From contig JAJFKP010000030.1 in the NCBI GenBank assembly GCA_021773135.1, positions 1 through 64,000 of the forward strand: a stretch of 64,000 nt of DNA. Reading direction: 5' to 3'. This document shows, one piece after another, positions 1-8,225 of this stretch (position 1 is its first letter; every line of letters begins with the position of its first letter). The translations under genes were made by a program, and so were the position numbers. The notes beneath the pieces are model-generated. The model searched no databases, was not told the DNA's origin, and saw nothing but the letters and a program-made list of their open reading frames with translations. The DNA is from Woeseiaceae bacterium. Its GTDB lineage: Bacteria > Pseudomonadota > Gammaproteobacteria > Steroidobacterales > Woeseiaceae.

Positions 1-1748
1 CAGGCAACGTTGCAATTCTGGTAGCCCAGACCGCCACGGAGCAGGCCGCCACGCGCCGTTTCCATTACGGCTGCATCGACGGACGGATCGCGCAGTATCA
101 TTTTTGCCGATACGGGGCCCGTCATATCTCCCGGTACACTGAGCTGGCCGTCGATATAGACCCCGTCTGTGGAGGTGAGGCCAACCGTCCTGCCCGACAT
201 CTTCAGGATATGTGCCAGCATCCGGGAGGTGGTCGTCTTGCCATTGGTTCCGGTTACTGCCGCAATTGGAATTCGCCGTGGCGTATCGGGCGGGAACAGC
301 ATGTCTATTACCGGGCCGGCCACATCGCGCGGCGTGCCTTCACTGGGCGCTACGTGCATGCGAAAACCCGGACCGGCGTTGACCTCACAAATTCCGCCGC
401 CGGCTTCCCGGTAGGACTCGGAGATGTCCCTGGTCAGGAAATCGACGCCACCGATATCCAGGCCGATCGCCTTGATCGTACGCTCCGCCATTTCACGGTT
501 TTCCGGATGAATGATATCCGTCACGTCGATCGCAGTTCCTCCCGTCGACAGATTCGCCGTGGAGCGCAGGAAGACGACTTCGTCTTTTGCCGGGATGGTC
601 GCAGCATCGTATCCCTGCTTCTTGAGTAAGCGCTCAGCCTGATGATCAAATTCAAGCCGCGTCAGGACTTTCTCGTGGCCGACCCCGCGACGCGGATCAG
701 AATTGACGACCTCCACCAGTTCCGCAACGGTACTTATTCCGTCGCCGACGACGTGACCGGGCATGCGCTTTGCCGCTGCGACCAGCTTGCCGTTTACCAC
801 CAATAAGCGATGGTCAAAGCCTTCGAGAAAGCTCTCGACGATCACGTTCCTGCCATGCTCGCGTGCCTTGCCGAAAGCGACTTCGACTTCTTCCGGCGTC
901 TTCAGGTTGATTGACACACCGCGGCCATGATTGCCCGACAAAGGCTTCAGTACGACTGGAAACCCGATTCGTTCCGCTGCGCGTTTTGCATCCTGTAAAG
1001 TTCTGACCATGTGCTGTTTCGGCACCGGCAAGCCGAGATCGCGCAGGATGCCGTTGGTTTCTTCTTTGTCGGAGGCCAGCTCGACGCCAATATTGCTGGT
1101 ACGTCCGGTGGTCGTCGCCTGAATCCTTTGCTGGTATCGCCCGTGGCCGAACTGGACCAGGCTCTGCCGATTCAATCGAATCCAGGGAATGTCGCGTTCT
1201 TCCGCCGCTTTCACTAAAGATGCCGTACTCGGACCGAATGCGCGGCGCTGCGCATAGCGGATAAAAGTATCCCGCTGCTCTGCAAAATCCCACTCACGGA
1301 CCGGAGCAGTGTCGGGACGAACGTCATCAGGCAGCAGGCTGTTGATCAGGTCAAGTGCGAGGCGGCTGGCTTCGCGTCCAACCTCCGCATCAAGATACTG
1401 AAACACCATATTGTAGTGACCCTTCTCTCCATCGACCGAACGGGTACGGCCGAACGTTACCGGCGACCCGGCGACGTTTTGTAACTCGATCGCAATATGC
1501 TCCATAACGTGACCGAGCCAGGTACCTTCATCCTCGGCAAGACGGCGCACAAAGCCGCCCGGTTCATTGTAGGAGCAGCCGTGATCGTGAAGTCCTGGCA
1601 GAAGATCGAGTAATGGCTCGATGAACGACTGGCCTAGCCGACCTGTTGGCCACTCCTCCAGTTCCTCGAGGTCGAGCACATGACGGATTACGGGAAAATG
1701 CGCGTAAACGTTGGGACCAACATAGACATTGGTGCTTAGAATTTTCAT
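1..1748 (-). CDS. cphA: cyanophycin synthetase, C-terminus beyond window
   Basis: Makes cyanophycin, the Asp backbone / Arg side-chain storage polymer, using ATP in the cytoplasm. The frame starts at ATG 1748, with an AGAGG ribosome site just upstream, and stays open to the window edge (about 582 codons, no stop). The start MKILSTNVYVGPNVYAHFPV matches the CphA N-terminal domain. An ATP-grasp region follows (FPVVLKPLSGNHGRGV, then VIVESFLEG and DFLTRDIS), and near residue 495 comes the Mur-ligase P-loop AAVTGTNGKTTTSRML, which fits the two-ATPase design of CphA. The rest of the Mur-ligase-like domain is missing only because the window ends. It is the last gene of a minus-strand set with cyanophycinase (39 bp gap) and isoaspartyl dipeptidase. 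Function is secure from motifs and context. Confidence 0.96.
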   Translation of the reverse strand, partial: MKILSTNVYVGPNVYAHFPVIRHVLDLEELEEWPTGRLGQSFIEPLLDLLPGLHDHGCSYNEPGGFVRRLAEDEGTWLGHVMEHIAIELQNVAGSPVTFGRTRSVDGEKGHYNMVFQYLDAEVGREASRLALDLINSLLPDDVRPDTAPVREWDFAEQRDTFIRYAQRRAFGPSTASLVKAAEERDIPWIRLNRQSLVQFGHGRYQQRIQATTTGRTSNIGVELASDKEETNGILRDLGLPVPKQHMVRTLQDAKRAAERIGFPVVLKPLSGNHGRGVSINLKTPEEVEVAFGKAREHGRNVIVESFLEGFDHRLLVVNGKLVAAAKRMPGHVVGDGISTVAELVEVVNSDPRRGVGHEKVLTRLEFDHQAERLLKKQGYDAATIPAKDEVVFLRSTANLSTGGTAIDVTDIIHPENREMAERTIKAIGLDIGGVDFLTRDISESYREAGGGICEVNAGPGFRMHVAPSEGTPRDVAGPVIDMLFPPDTPRRIPIAAVTGTNGKTTTSRMLAHILKMSGRTVGLTSTDGVYIDGQLSVPGDMTGPVSAKMILRDPSVDAAVMETARGGLLRGGLGYQNCNVA

Positions 1749-1787
1749 TGCCGTGCCTCTTGCTGATTCGCGCCGGTCTGGGTGTTT

Positions 1788-2609
1788 TTATTCTGCAGCT
1801 GCCTGCCGGGTCGCGATATCGAAACGGCCGCCGGCAATCAGAATGTGTAGCGTTACATCGATCAGGCTGACCGGTTCGCCGCCGCGTGCGCGGTCCATGG
1901 AAGAATAACTCAATTTGCCCGGATCGATAATGGTGATGCCGCCGCTGCCGACCACCTCGAGACTATCGCCCGGACGAATAAACGCAGCGGTATCTTCGTC
2001 AAGTCCGATGCCTACTGCAAAAGGATTGTAGGCGAGCGCGGTCAACAGGCGTCCCAGTCGGTCACGCTGCCGAAAATGCTGATCAATCACGAAGTTATTG
2101 GTCAGCCCCAGCCCAGGTGCCAGCGTGACCATATCCGGACTTGGCGTGCTGCCCTCGGCCCCGCCGGCAATCATATGCTCAGGCATGAATGCCGCCCCTG
2201 CAGACGTTCCCGCGACATGCAAACCGCGTGCATTTGAGCGCCTTATCGACTGCGCTACCGGCGTGCCGCCCAGGGTCGTCGACAGGCGCAGCTGGTTTCC
2301 ACCCGTCATGAACACGCCATCTGATTTTTCGATGTAGTCGGTAAACTCCGACTGGTGACAATCCTCGCGTGTCAGGATATTCAATACCTTCGCATGCCTG
2401 ATGCCGATCTTGCGAAACAGTTTTTCGTAGTTGCGGCCTGTATCTTCCAATTCGGACGCCGTTGGAATAATCGCCATGCGTGCGGAACGTCCGCCGCAGA
2501 CATCGATGAAGCGATCCAGAATTGCCGTATTGTGGAATTTCTCCTCGGCACCACCGATTGGAATGATGTAACCACGATCAGTGCCCTGCGAATGATTTGA
2601 TGGACTCAT
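1788..2609 (-). CDS. cphB: cyanophycinase
   Basis: Serine peptidase of family S51 that cuts cyanophycin into beta-Asp-Arg dipeptides. It is 273 residues, the usual length for intracellular cyanophycinase, and has no signal peptide. Visible signatures are YIIPIGGAEEK near the N-terminus, FMTGGNQLRL around residue 100, and the nucleophile elbow AGTSAGAAFM with Ser136 as the likely nucleophile. A His-rich stretch follows (NNFVIDQHFRQRDRLGRLL), then GIGLDEDTAAFI. The gene lies 17 bp after the isoaspartyl dipeptidase gene and 39 bp before cyanophycin synthetase on the same strand, so synthesis and breakdown of the polymer appear co-transcribed. Confidence 0.96.
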   Translation of the reverse strand: MSPSNHSQGTDRGYIIPIGGAEEKFHNTAILDRFIDVCGGRSARMAIIPTASELEDTGRNYEKLFRKIGIRHAKVLNILTREDCHQSEFTDYIEKSDGVFMTGGNQLRLSTTLGGTPVAQSIRRSNARGLHVAGTSAGAAFMPEHMIAGGAEGSTPSPDMVTLAPGLGLTNNFVIDQHFRQRDRLGRLLTALAYNPFAVGIGLDEDTAAFIRPGDSLEVVGSGGITIIDPGKLSYSSMDRARGGEPVSLIDVTLHILIAGGRFDIATRQAAAE

Positions 2610-2626
2610 AAATTTTTCTTTTGATT

Positions 2627-3799
2627 TTAGTGGTTGTCGGGTAATTCAAACTGGCCAAAGACGCGTTGTTGGCCGTCCTTGACGTGCCAAATTCCTGCAG
2701 CCATGACGTCACTCACCTGGTTGTCGTCCCCGAGGACGAGCAGATCAGCGGCATGCTCCACGCTGATTCGACCGCGATCACCAAACCGCAACAGGTCGGC
2801 AACATTGCTGGTGAATGCCGGCAGGACGGACTCCAGGGGGCGGTTGTCGTTGAGCAATTCGGCGAGCGTTGTTGATAGGCTTGCGGGGCGCCCGATATCC
2901 ATTTTCAGCATTTCGCCCTGTTCGTTGAATACCGGCAGGCAACCGCCGCCGTCGGAACTTATGGTGATGCGATTGGCGGGCGCACCTGAATCGAGGTACT
3001 TGCCAAGGGCAACATCAGCAGCCCACGCATCTTCATCGTCCGCCACCGGGAACGCCGTGATATCAACCGTGCACCCCGCGTGTGCCAGTGGCAGTGCTTC
3101 CTCGAACAGCGCCTTGCGTCGGTTAATGTGCGTCGGATTGAAGACCCGTGCCGGCAACTCGCTTTCTGCAAGCGCGCGCCGAACCAGGTCCAGGCCACGC
3201 TCGCCATCTCCCAGGTGCAGGTGCAGGATGCCGGCCTTCCCGGCGATCATCCCCGCTACATGCGCGTCACTGGCGATACGCAGCAGCTCATGCAGGGTTG
3301 GCTGGCTGGAGCGGTGGTCGCTGATCGCGAGCTCGCCAACGCCGATTACGGGGTCAAGAAAAACGATGTCGTCGCGAATGCTGCCAGTGAAGGTTACCGG
3401 AGGAACGTGATAGCCACCGGTATGGCACCAGGCCCCGAGTCCTTCTTCGCGCAGAGCGCGGGCCTGCGCGAGCAATGAACGCGTATCGCGCGTGGTGTCA
3501 TCCGTACCCAGCACGCCAACGACGGTGGTGACGCCTGCCATGGTGAAATGCCCGAGCGGCACCGGGGGGACGCGGGAGCTGAAACCGGATTCACCGCCGC
3601 CGCCGGTCAGGTGCGCGTGGCCGTCGATGAACCCGGGCAGCAGGCGCTGCCCTTGCAGGTCGACTTCTGTCGCGCCGGCACCTGTCAACGAGTCCCTGTC
3701 ATCGCTGACAGCCAGGATCTTGCCACCACCAGTCAGGACATGCCGAAGACCTAAGTCTTCTGGCGCGAAGACCCGGGCGTTTGATATGAGTGTCAACAA
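2627..3799 (-). CDS. iadA: isoaspartyl dipeptidase (M38 amidohydrolase)
   Basis: Hydrolyses beta-aspartyl dipeptides; here it most likely splits the beta-Asp-Arg released by the neighbouring cyanophycinase. At 390 residues it matches IadA along its length: GFIDGHAHLTGGGGES carries the metal-binding HxH (His61, His63), then VGVLGTDD, ISDHRSSQPT, LHLHLGDGERG, NPTHINRRKAL and TISSDGGGCLP supply the remaining His and Asp ligands. In the E. coli enzyme a carboxylated Lys lies four residues before the SDHR motif; here that position is Glu156 (VGELAISDHR), so a Glu probably bridges the metals. The frame has no ATG at its front; TTG at 3799 (or the next TTG at 3796) is the best start. First gene of the cyanophycin operon. 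Confidence 0.93.
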   Translation of the reverse strand: MLTLISNARVFAPEDLGLRHVLTGGGKILAVSDDRDSLTGAGATEVDLQGQRLLPGFIDGHAHLTGGGGESGFSSRVPPVPLGHFTMAGVTTVVGVLGTDDTTRDTRSLLAQARALREEGLGAWCHTGGYHVPPVTFTGSIRDDIVFLDPVIGVGELAISDHRSSQPTLHELLRIASDAHVAGMIAGKAGILHLHLGDGERGLDLVRRALAESELPARVFNPTHINRRKALFEEALPLAHAGCTVDITAFPVADDEDAWAADVALGKYLDSGAPANRITISSDGGGCLPVFNEQGEMLKMDIGRPASLSTTLAELLNDNRPLESVLPAFTSNVADLLRFGDRGRISVEHAADLLVLGDDNQVSDVMAAGIWHVKDGQQRVFGQFELPDNH

Positions 3800-3872
3800 G
3801 GGAGAGAACCGGCCAAAAAAGGGCCGTTATACTACACTACGCGGACAGCAGCCAACAGGTCGTCACGGCGAA

Positions 3873-4688
3873 ATGAGTCACGAAATCCCCCTGGGGAACC
3901 CGGTTCGATATCCCACCGAATATGCCCCGCAGGTATTGTTCGCCGTGCCACGTGAACAATCACGCAAGGCCCTGCTCAATGGCTGTGATCTGCCGTTTCG
4001 CGGCACGGACATCTGGAATGCGTGGGAGCTTTCGTGGCTCGATGCGACCGGGAAGCCGGTCGTGGCGACGGCGGAAATAAAGGTCGACGCCGCATCAACC
4101 AATATCGTTGAGTCCAAATCGCTGAAGCTGTATCTGAATTCACTGGCGATGACGCGCTTCGATTCGAGCGCGCAAGTTCGCGAAGTAATAGCGGTTGACC
4201 TGGCACGGACTGTTGCAGGCGACGTTGACGTCAACCTGAGGATGGCGACAGACTCGGCCTCGGAATCAATCGATCAACTGCCGGGCAGGTGCATCGATGC
4301 CTCGGAAGTATCGGCATGGTCAGACATTATCGACCCCGGTGCGCTTGCTTGTGACACAACATCTATCGTCGCTGAGGACCTGCACTCGCATCTGCTGCGC
4401 AGCAATTGCCCGATTACCGAACAACCCGACACCGGCAGCATTCTCATTCGCTACGAAGGACCAAGAATCGACGGCGCCTCGTTGCTCAGGTACATCGTGT
4501 CATTCCGACAGCACAATGATTTTCACGAAGCCTGCGTTGAACGCATGTTCCTGGACATTCGCGATCGCTGCCAGACTCACAAGTTGACCGTGTATGCGTG
4601 TTACAACCGTCGCGGCGGGATTGATATCAATCCTTACCGTAGCGACACACAGGAAGTCCCGCCGCGTCTGCGGCTCTGGCGGCAATAG
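3873..4688 (+). CDS. queF: NADPH-dependent 7-cyano-7-deazaguanine (preQ0) reductase
   Basis: Reduces preQ0 to preQ1 in queuosine tRNA modification. The frame is open further upstream, but MSHEIPLGNPVRYPTEYAPQ is the typical start of the long, two-lobed QueF form, giving 271 residues (E. coli QueF is similar). The QueF signature ESKSLKLYLNSL lies near residue 80, the catalytic Cys is probably Cys179 in LLRSNCPITEQPDTGS with Asp186 as acid, and VSFRQHNDFHEACVERMF is the conserved C-terminal lobe segment. It is divergent from iadA (73 bp gap) and convergent with ribA, 3 bp away. No preQ1 riboswitch is apparent upstream. Confidence 0.95.
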   Translation: MSHEIPLGNPVRYPTEYAPQVLFAVPREQSRKALLNGCDLPFRGTDIWNAWELSWLDATGKPVVATAEIKVDAASTNIVESKSLKLYLNSLAMTRFDSSAQVREVIAVDLARTVAGDVDVNLRMATDSASESIDQLPGRCIDASEVSAWSDIIDPGALACDTTSIVAEDLHSHLLRSNCPITEQPDTGSILIRYEGPRIDGASLLRYIVSFRQHNDFHEACVERMFLDIRDRCQTHKLTVYACYNRRGGIDINPYRSDTQEVPPRLRLWRQ

Positions 4689-4691
4689 GGA

Positions 4692-5513
4692 CTACGACCG
4701 GGTGAGGTCTTCCGTATCCAGCTTATGGCCCCAATCCCGCTTGGCCTGCAGGTAGCGCCGGTTGGCATCGCTGACGCCGCAAACATGTTTTATGCGCGTA
4801 ATACTCTCGATGCCATGGGCATTGAGGTCATCAATTTTCTTGGGATTATTGGTCAAAAGCCGAAATGGCCGACCTCGCATAAAGAACTTGAGGATAGAGG
4901 CGGCATCGCCAAAGTCACGTGAATCTTCCGGCAGGCCGAGAGACTGATTTGCCTGGTAGGTATCTTCACCGGCGTCCTGCAACAGGTAGGTTGCCGCTTT
5001 CGCCCAGAGACCAATGCCGCGACCTTCGTGACCCGACATATAGACGATCATGCCACCGGCAGGATCAGCGGCGATTTGCTGCAGAGCTGCATCCAGCTGC
5101 GGCCCGCACTCACAGCGGCACGAACCGAACACATCACCGGTCAGGCAGCTGGAATGCACGCGCACGAGGGGGTTTTCCCACTGATCAGGATCGCCCATTA
5201 CGAGGACGCTGTTGACCGCCATTGAATCCGCAAGAATGGCAAATGACTGCTGGCCCTGCCGCTCACGCAACTCGTCGGCGAGCTCCTGCGCCTTGCTTAA
5301 TGCCGTGTGCCGAACACTCGCATACCAGTCAACGGCATAATTTGCGCCCTGCCGTTCCAGCGGCAAACGTATTGGGCCCAGGATACTGATTGCATGGGCG
5401 CCAGCCTCGGCGGCCGCGTCAGGATTCGTCAGCTGGCCGTCCGAATCGATGCGAATCAGTTTGCCCTGGTCGATCAGGCGCTTCCTGACTGAAGGATCTA
5501 TGTACGTGAACAT
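4692..5513 (-). CDS. ribA: GTP cyclohydrolase II
   Basis: First step of riboflavin synthesis: opens GTP to a diaminopyrimidine, formate and pyrophosphate. The zinc site is complete: VRVHSSCLTGDVFGSCRCECG gives Cys123, Cys134 and Cys136 with the same spacing as E. coli RibA. GHEGRGIGLWAKAATYLLQD and RLLTNNPKKIDDLNAHGIE are the other GTP-binding family motifs. The protein is 273 residues, about 75 longer than E. coli RibA, with the extra part at the N-terminus. That extension has no DHBP synthase (RibB) motifs, so this is a single-activity enzyme. No FMN riboswitch is visible in the 150 bp upstream. Confidence 0.93.
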   Translation of the reverse strand: MFTYIDPSVRKRLIDQGKLIRIDSDGQLTNPDAAAEAGAHAISILGPIRLPLERQGANYAVDWYASVRHTALSKAQELADELRERQGQQSFAILADSMAVNSVLVMGDPDQWENPLVRVHSSCLTGDVFGSCRCECGPQLDAALQQIAADPAGGMIVYMSGHEGRGIGLWAKAATYLLQDAGEDTYQANQSLGLPEDSRDFGDAASILKFFMRGRPFRLLTNNPKKIDDLNAHGIESITRIKHVCGVSDANRRYLQAKRDWGHKLDTEDLTRS

Positions 5514-5611
5514 GGCCGCAAGCGTATCACTTCCGGGGCTGGCTCGAATCTCTGCAAGCCTTTACTGGCGCTGTTTTTTGCCGAGGCCGTGGGCGGCAAA
5601 GAACAGCTTGC

Positions 5612-5659
5612 TGACTCGCAGGTCATTAGCTATAGTTACTGACTCATTGGTCATTAATC
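5612..5659 (+). promoter_or_regulatory. tandem operator and likely promoter of the TetR-ABC exporter operon
   Basis: Two near-identical sites lie just before the TetR gene: TGACTCGCAGGTCATTAGC at 5612-5630 and TGACTCATTGGTCATTAAT at 5640-5658, starting 28 bp apart. Each holds TGAC-N6-GTCA half-sites. Between them TATAGT at 5631-5636 could be a -10 hexamer. The second copy ends 8 bases before the ATG, where no Shine-Dalgarno sequence is visible. Binding by the TetR protein encoded next is inferred. Confidence 0.6.
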
Positions 5660-5666
5660 AATTGTC

Positions 5667-6287
5667 ATGGCAAAACCACGCTTTCAGCGGCGCAAAGAGG
5701 ACCGACCGGCGGAAATCACCGCAGCGGCAATGAGCGCGTTTGCCGAGAAGGGCTTTGCTGCAACCAAAGTCGAAGATGTAGCGCGCCGGGCCGGGGTCAG
5801 CAAAGGTCTTTTGTATCTTTATTTCAAAACCAAGGAAGACCTGTTCAAAGCCGTGATTCGAAATTTCGTGTCGCCCAAAGTTGATGCGCTCATCGAAAAC
5901 ATTGAAACAACGGATATGACCGCCGGGGAATTCCTGGCCGGGCCCTTCCTCAAGTTTGCTCAATCGATTCCGAAATCTCCCGCGCGCATCCTGGTGCGTC
6001 TATTAGTCTCAGAAGGACCCAGGCACCCAGACCTCGTCGCATGGTACTGGGAGAACGTCGTGTCCAGAGGTCTTGAGGCACTCCGCACGCTGCTTGTGAA
6101 AGGCGTGCGCAGCGGAGAATTTCGGCCTTCTGCGCTCGATAATTTTCCACACCTGCTGGTTGCCCCGGTCGTCTTCTCGATGCTGTGGAAACAGTTATTC
6201 GAAGACCAGGCGACACTCGACACGGACAGGATGATCGCTCAGCACATCGAATTCGTTCTCGATTCGATCAGGACAACTTCATCATGA
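5667..6287 (+). CDS. TetR/AcrR-family transcriptional regulator
   Basis: A 206-residue repressor-type protein. The N-terminal TetR DNA-binding helix-turn-helix is clear: ITAAAMSAFAEKGFAATKVEDVARRAGVSKGLLYLYFKTKEDLF, residues 17-60. The C-terminal ligand-sensing half resembles regulators of YbhGFSR-type exporters (the E. coli CecR arrangement). Its stop overlaps the start of the next gene (ATGA at 6284-6287), so it is the first gene of the exporter operon and very likely controls it through the tandem sites upstream. The inducer is unknown. Confidence 0.92.
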   Translation: MAKPRFQRRKEDRPAEITAAAMSAFAEKGFAATKVEDVARRAGVSKGLLYLYFKTKEDLFKAVIRNFVSPKVDALIENIETTDMTAGEFLAGPFLKFAQSIPKSPARILVRLLVSEGPRHPDLVAWYWENVVSRGLEALRTLLVKGVRSGEFRPSALDNFPHLLVAPVVFSMLWKQLFEDQATLDTDRMIAQHIEFVLDSIRTTSS

Positions 6288-7279
6288 ACTCTATCGAACC
6301 CGGCAATAAAGCCACGATAAGAGTAACCGTCGCTGTTCTTTTGTGCGGCAGTTTGGCCGCCTGTGTCGAGATTGCAGATGACCAAAGACTGGTTGGGCAA
6401 CTGGAGTCGGATCGCATTGAGATTACGGCCGAATCCTCCGAGCCGGTTACCCGCCGTGCGGTCATCGAAGGTGAAGCAGTAACCGCAGGCCAGGTCATTA
6501 TCGAACAGGATACCGCGCGCGTTGCTGCACGCATTGCTGAAGCAGAGGCGATTGTGCTGCAAATGCAGGCGCGACTCGACGAACTCGTTCGCGGCCCGCG
6601 ACGGGAACTGATTGCAGCGGCGCAGGCCAGCGTCCATGGTGCTGAGAAAGAACTGGCGTTTCGCGAGACCGATCTAACTCGCGCAGAGCAGGTCTACGAA
6701 CGCAAGCTTGCCGCACCGGAAGTGCGCGACAGGGCGCGAGTTGCCCGGGACACTGCACTGGCCAACCTGGAGAACGCCAGGGCAAAACTGGACGAGCTGT
6801 TGAGCGGAACGACAAGCGAAGAATTGCGACAGATCGAGGAACAGGTGCGGCAGGCAGAGGCGCGACTCGAATCCGTGCGCATCGATCTTTCACGGCACAC
6901 CTCGGTTGCTTTCGAAGACGGGATCGTTGATTCACTTTTATACGAAGTCGGCGAACGACCGGCGACCGGCCAACCGATCGCCATACTGCTTTCCGGGAAA
7001 CAGGCGTACGCGCGCGTCTATGTTCCTGAATCGATGCGCGTACATATTAGCCCGGGTACCGAAGCACGGGTCTATGTCGACGGCATGGACGAGGTACTTG
7101 GCGGGCGCGTGCGCTGGGTCGCCAGTGAGGCTGCGTTTACGCCCTACTTTGCACTGACGGAGCGAGATCGCGGACGGCTGACTTACGTTGCCAAGATTGA
7201 CATTCTTGACGCACCCCGGCGACTACCAGACGGCGTGCCGGTTGAAATCGAGCTGCAACTCGGAAACAGCGATGAGTAG
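6284..7279 (+). CDS. HlyD-family periplasmic adaptor, lipoprotein-like
   Basis: Adaptor that would bridge an inner-membrane ABC exporter to an outer-membrane channel. Starting at ATG 6284 (overlapping the TetR stop) gives 331 residues. The N-terminus has a hydrophobic stretch VTVAVLLCGSLAACVE ending in a lipobox (LAAC), so it is probably a lipoprotein. A short lipoyl-like segment (VIEGEAVTAGQVIIEQD) precedes a long charged alpha-helical hairpin (about residues 75-195, many AEA/ELVRG/RQAEARLES patterns), then a beta-barrel half (FEDGIVDSLLYEVGERPATGQPIAILL). It is translationally coupled to the ATPase gene by an 8 bp overlap. Resembles YbhG; substrate unknown. Confidence 0.9.
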   Translation: MNSIEPGNKATIRVTVAVLLCGSLAACVEIADDQRLVGQLESDRIEITAESSEPVTRRAVIEGEAVTAGQVIIEQDTARVAARIAEAEAIVLQMQARLDELVRGPRRELIAAAQASVHGAEKELAFRETDLTRAEQVYERKLAAPEVRDRARVARDTALANLENARAKLDELLSGTTSEELRQIEEQVRQAEARLESVRIDLSRHTSVAFEDGIVDSLLYEVGERPATGQPIAILLSGKQAYARVYVPESMRVHISPGTEARVYVDGMDEVLGGRVRWVASEAAFTPYFALTERDRGRLTYVAKIDILDAPRRLPDGVPVEIELQLGNSDE

Positions 7280-8225
7280 CACACCGGAGTTTGTCATCGA
7301 GGCCACGGGTCTGACCAAACGGTTTGGCGACCTCGTTGCGGTCGATCACCTTGATCTCGATGTCCCCCGTTCCCTCGTGTACGGATTCCTGGGGCCTAAC
7401 GGATCCGGTAAAACCACTGCTATTCGTATGCTATGCGGACTCCTGACACCGACGGAGGGCAGCGCCCGGGTGCTCGGGCACCAGGTACCGGGTGATGCCA
7501 GCAGGCTGAAGCCACATATTGGCTACATGACACAGAAATTCTCGCTCTACGCTGACCTGACGATTCGGGAAAACCTGCAATTTATTGCGGATATCTATTC
7601 ATATCCGCGCGCTGACAAGCGCAACCGAATTGAGGACCTGATCGAACGCTACGATCTTTCCGCCCAAAGAAATCAATTCGCCGGAACCCTGAGCGGCGGC
7701 CAGAAACAGCGCCTTGCCCTGGCCTGCGCAGTGTTGAATAAACCTGAACTCCTGTTGCTGGATGAGCCAACCAGTGCAGTTGATCCGAAAAGCCGTCGCG
7801 ATTTTTGGGAAAAATTGTTTGCACTCGCAAACTCGGGCACCACGATCCTCGTCTCGACACACTACATGGATGAGGCAGAAAGGTGTCATCGTCTGGCCAT
7901 TCTCGATCACGGCCGCAAGGTCGCGGACGGTCCGCCGTCCAGGCTGCAAGCGTCAACCGGCATGTCCGTCATCGAGATCGCGACCGAACAAACCTACGCC
8001 GTTCAAACCGAGCTTAAGACGTTGCCGCAAGTCCGCAGTGTGACGCAGCTCGGCGTCCGACTGAGAGTATTGGTACCTGAGGCCATCAGCGAACCGCTGG
8101 CCTTCATCGACCAGGCATTGTCGTCTGCTGGTCTCCAAGGCGCCGCAACCCTTGTTCAGGCGTCACTTGAAGATGTGTTTGTCGCCGTAACCCAACCCGA
8201 CACACCGCTGGATGCCGCGGCATGA
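7272..8225 (+). CDS. ABC transporter ATP-binding protein (YbhF/CcmA-like)
   Basis: ATPase of the exporter, 317 residues from ATG 7272. Walker A is GPNGSGKTT, the Q-loop is YMTQKFSLYADLTIRENL, the signature is GTLSGGQKQRLALA, Walker B is LLLLDEPTSAVD, and the switch His lies in LVSTHYMDEAERC. The C-terminal part (from about residue 220) has the accessory domain seen in drug and NatA-type exporters. Unlike E. coli YbhF, which has two nucleotide-binding domains, it carries one, so the working transporter should use a dimer. The stop overlaps the permease start by ATGA. Confidence 0.95.
   Translation: MSSTPEFVIEATGLTKRFGDLVAVDHLDLDVPRSLVYGFLGPNGSGKTTAIRMLCGLLTPTEGSARVLGHQVPGDASRLKPHIGYMTQKFSLYADLTIRENLQFIADIYSYPRADKRNRIEDLIERYDLSAQRNQFAGTLSGGQKQRLALACAVLNKPELLLLDEPTSAVDPKSRRDFWEKLFALANSGTTILVSTHYMDEAERCHRLAILDHGRKVADGPPSRLQASTGMSVIEIATEQTYAVQTELKTLPQVRSVTQLGVRLRVLVPEAISEPLAFIDQALSSAGLQGAATLVQASLEDVFVAVTQPDTPLDAAA

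Noticed and set aside
814-1293. 159-codon open frame on the minus strand in another frame of cphA
   Set aside because: It lies wholly inside the cyanophycin synthetase gene, has no family motif, and the other frame carries the conserved ATP-grasp region.
2634-3410. 258-codon plus-strand frame antisense to iadA
   Set aside because: Ser/Arg-rich translation typical of the shadow of a GC-rich gene; the minus strand encodes a clear M38 peptidase.
4692-5513. Possible bifunctional RibBA
   Set aside because: The N-terminal extension of about 75 residues is too short for DHBP synthase (about 200) and lacks its motifs.
5514-5666. FMN riboswitch upstream of ribA
   Set aside because: The 150 bp gap shows no RFN-like conserved blocks; the repeats there belong to the TetR side.
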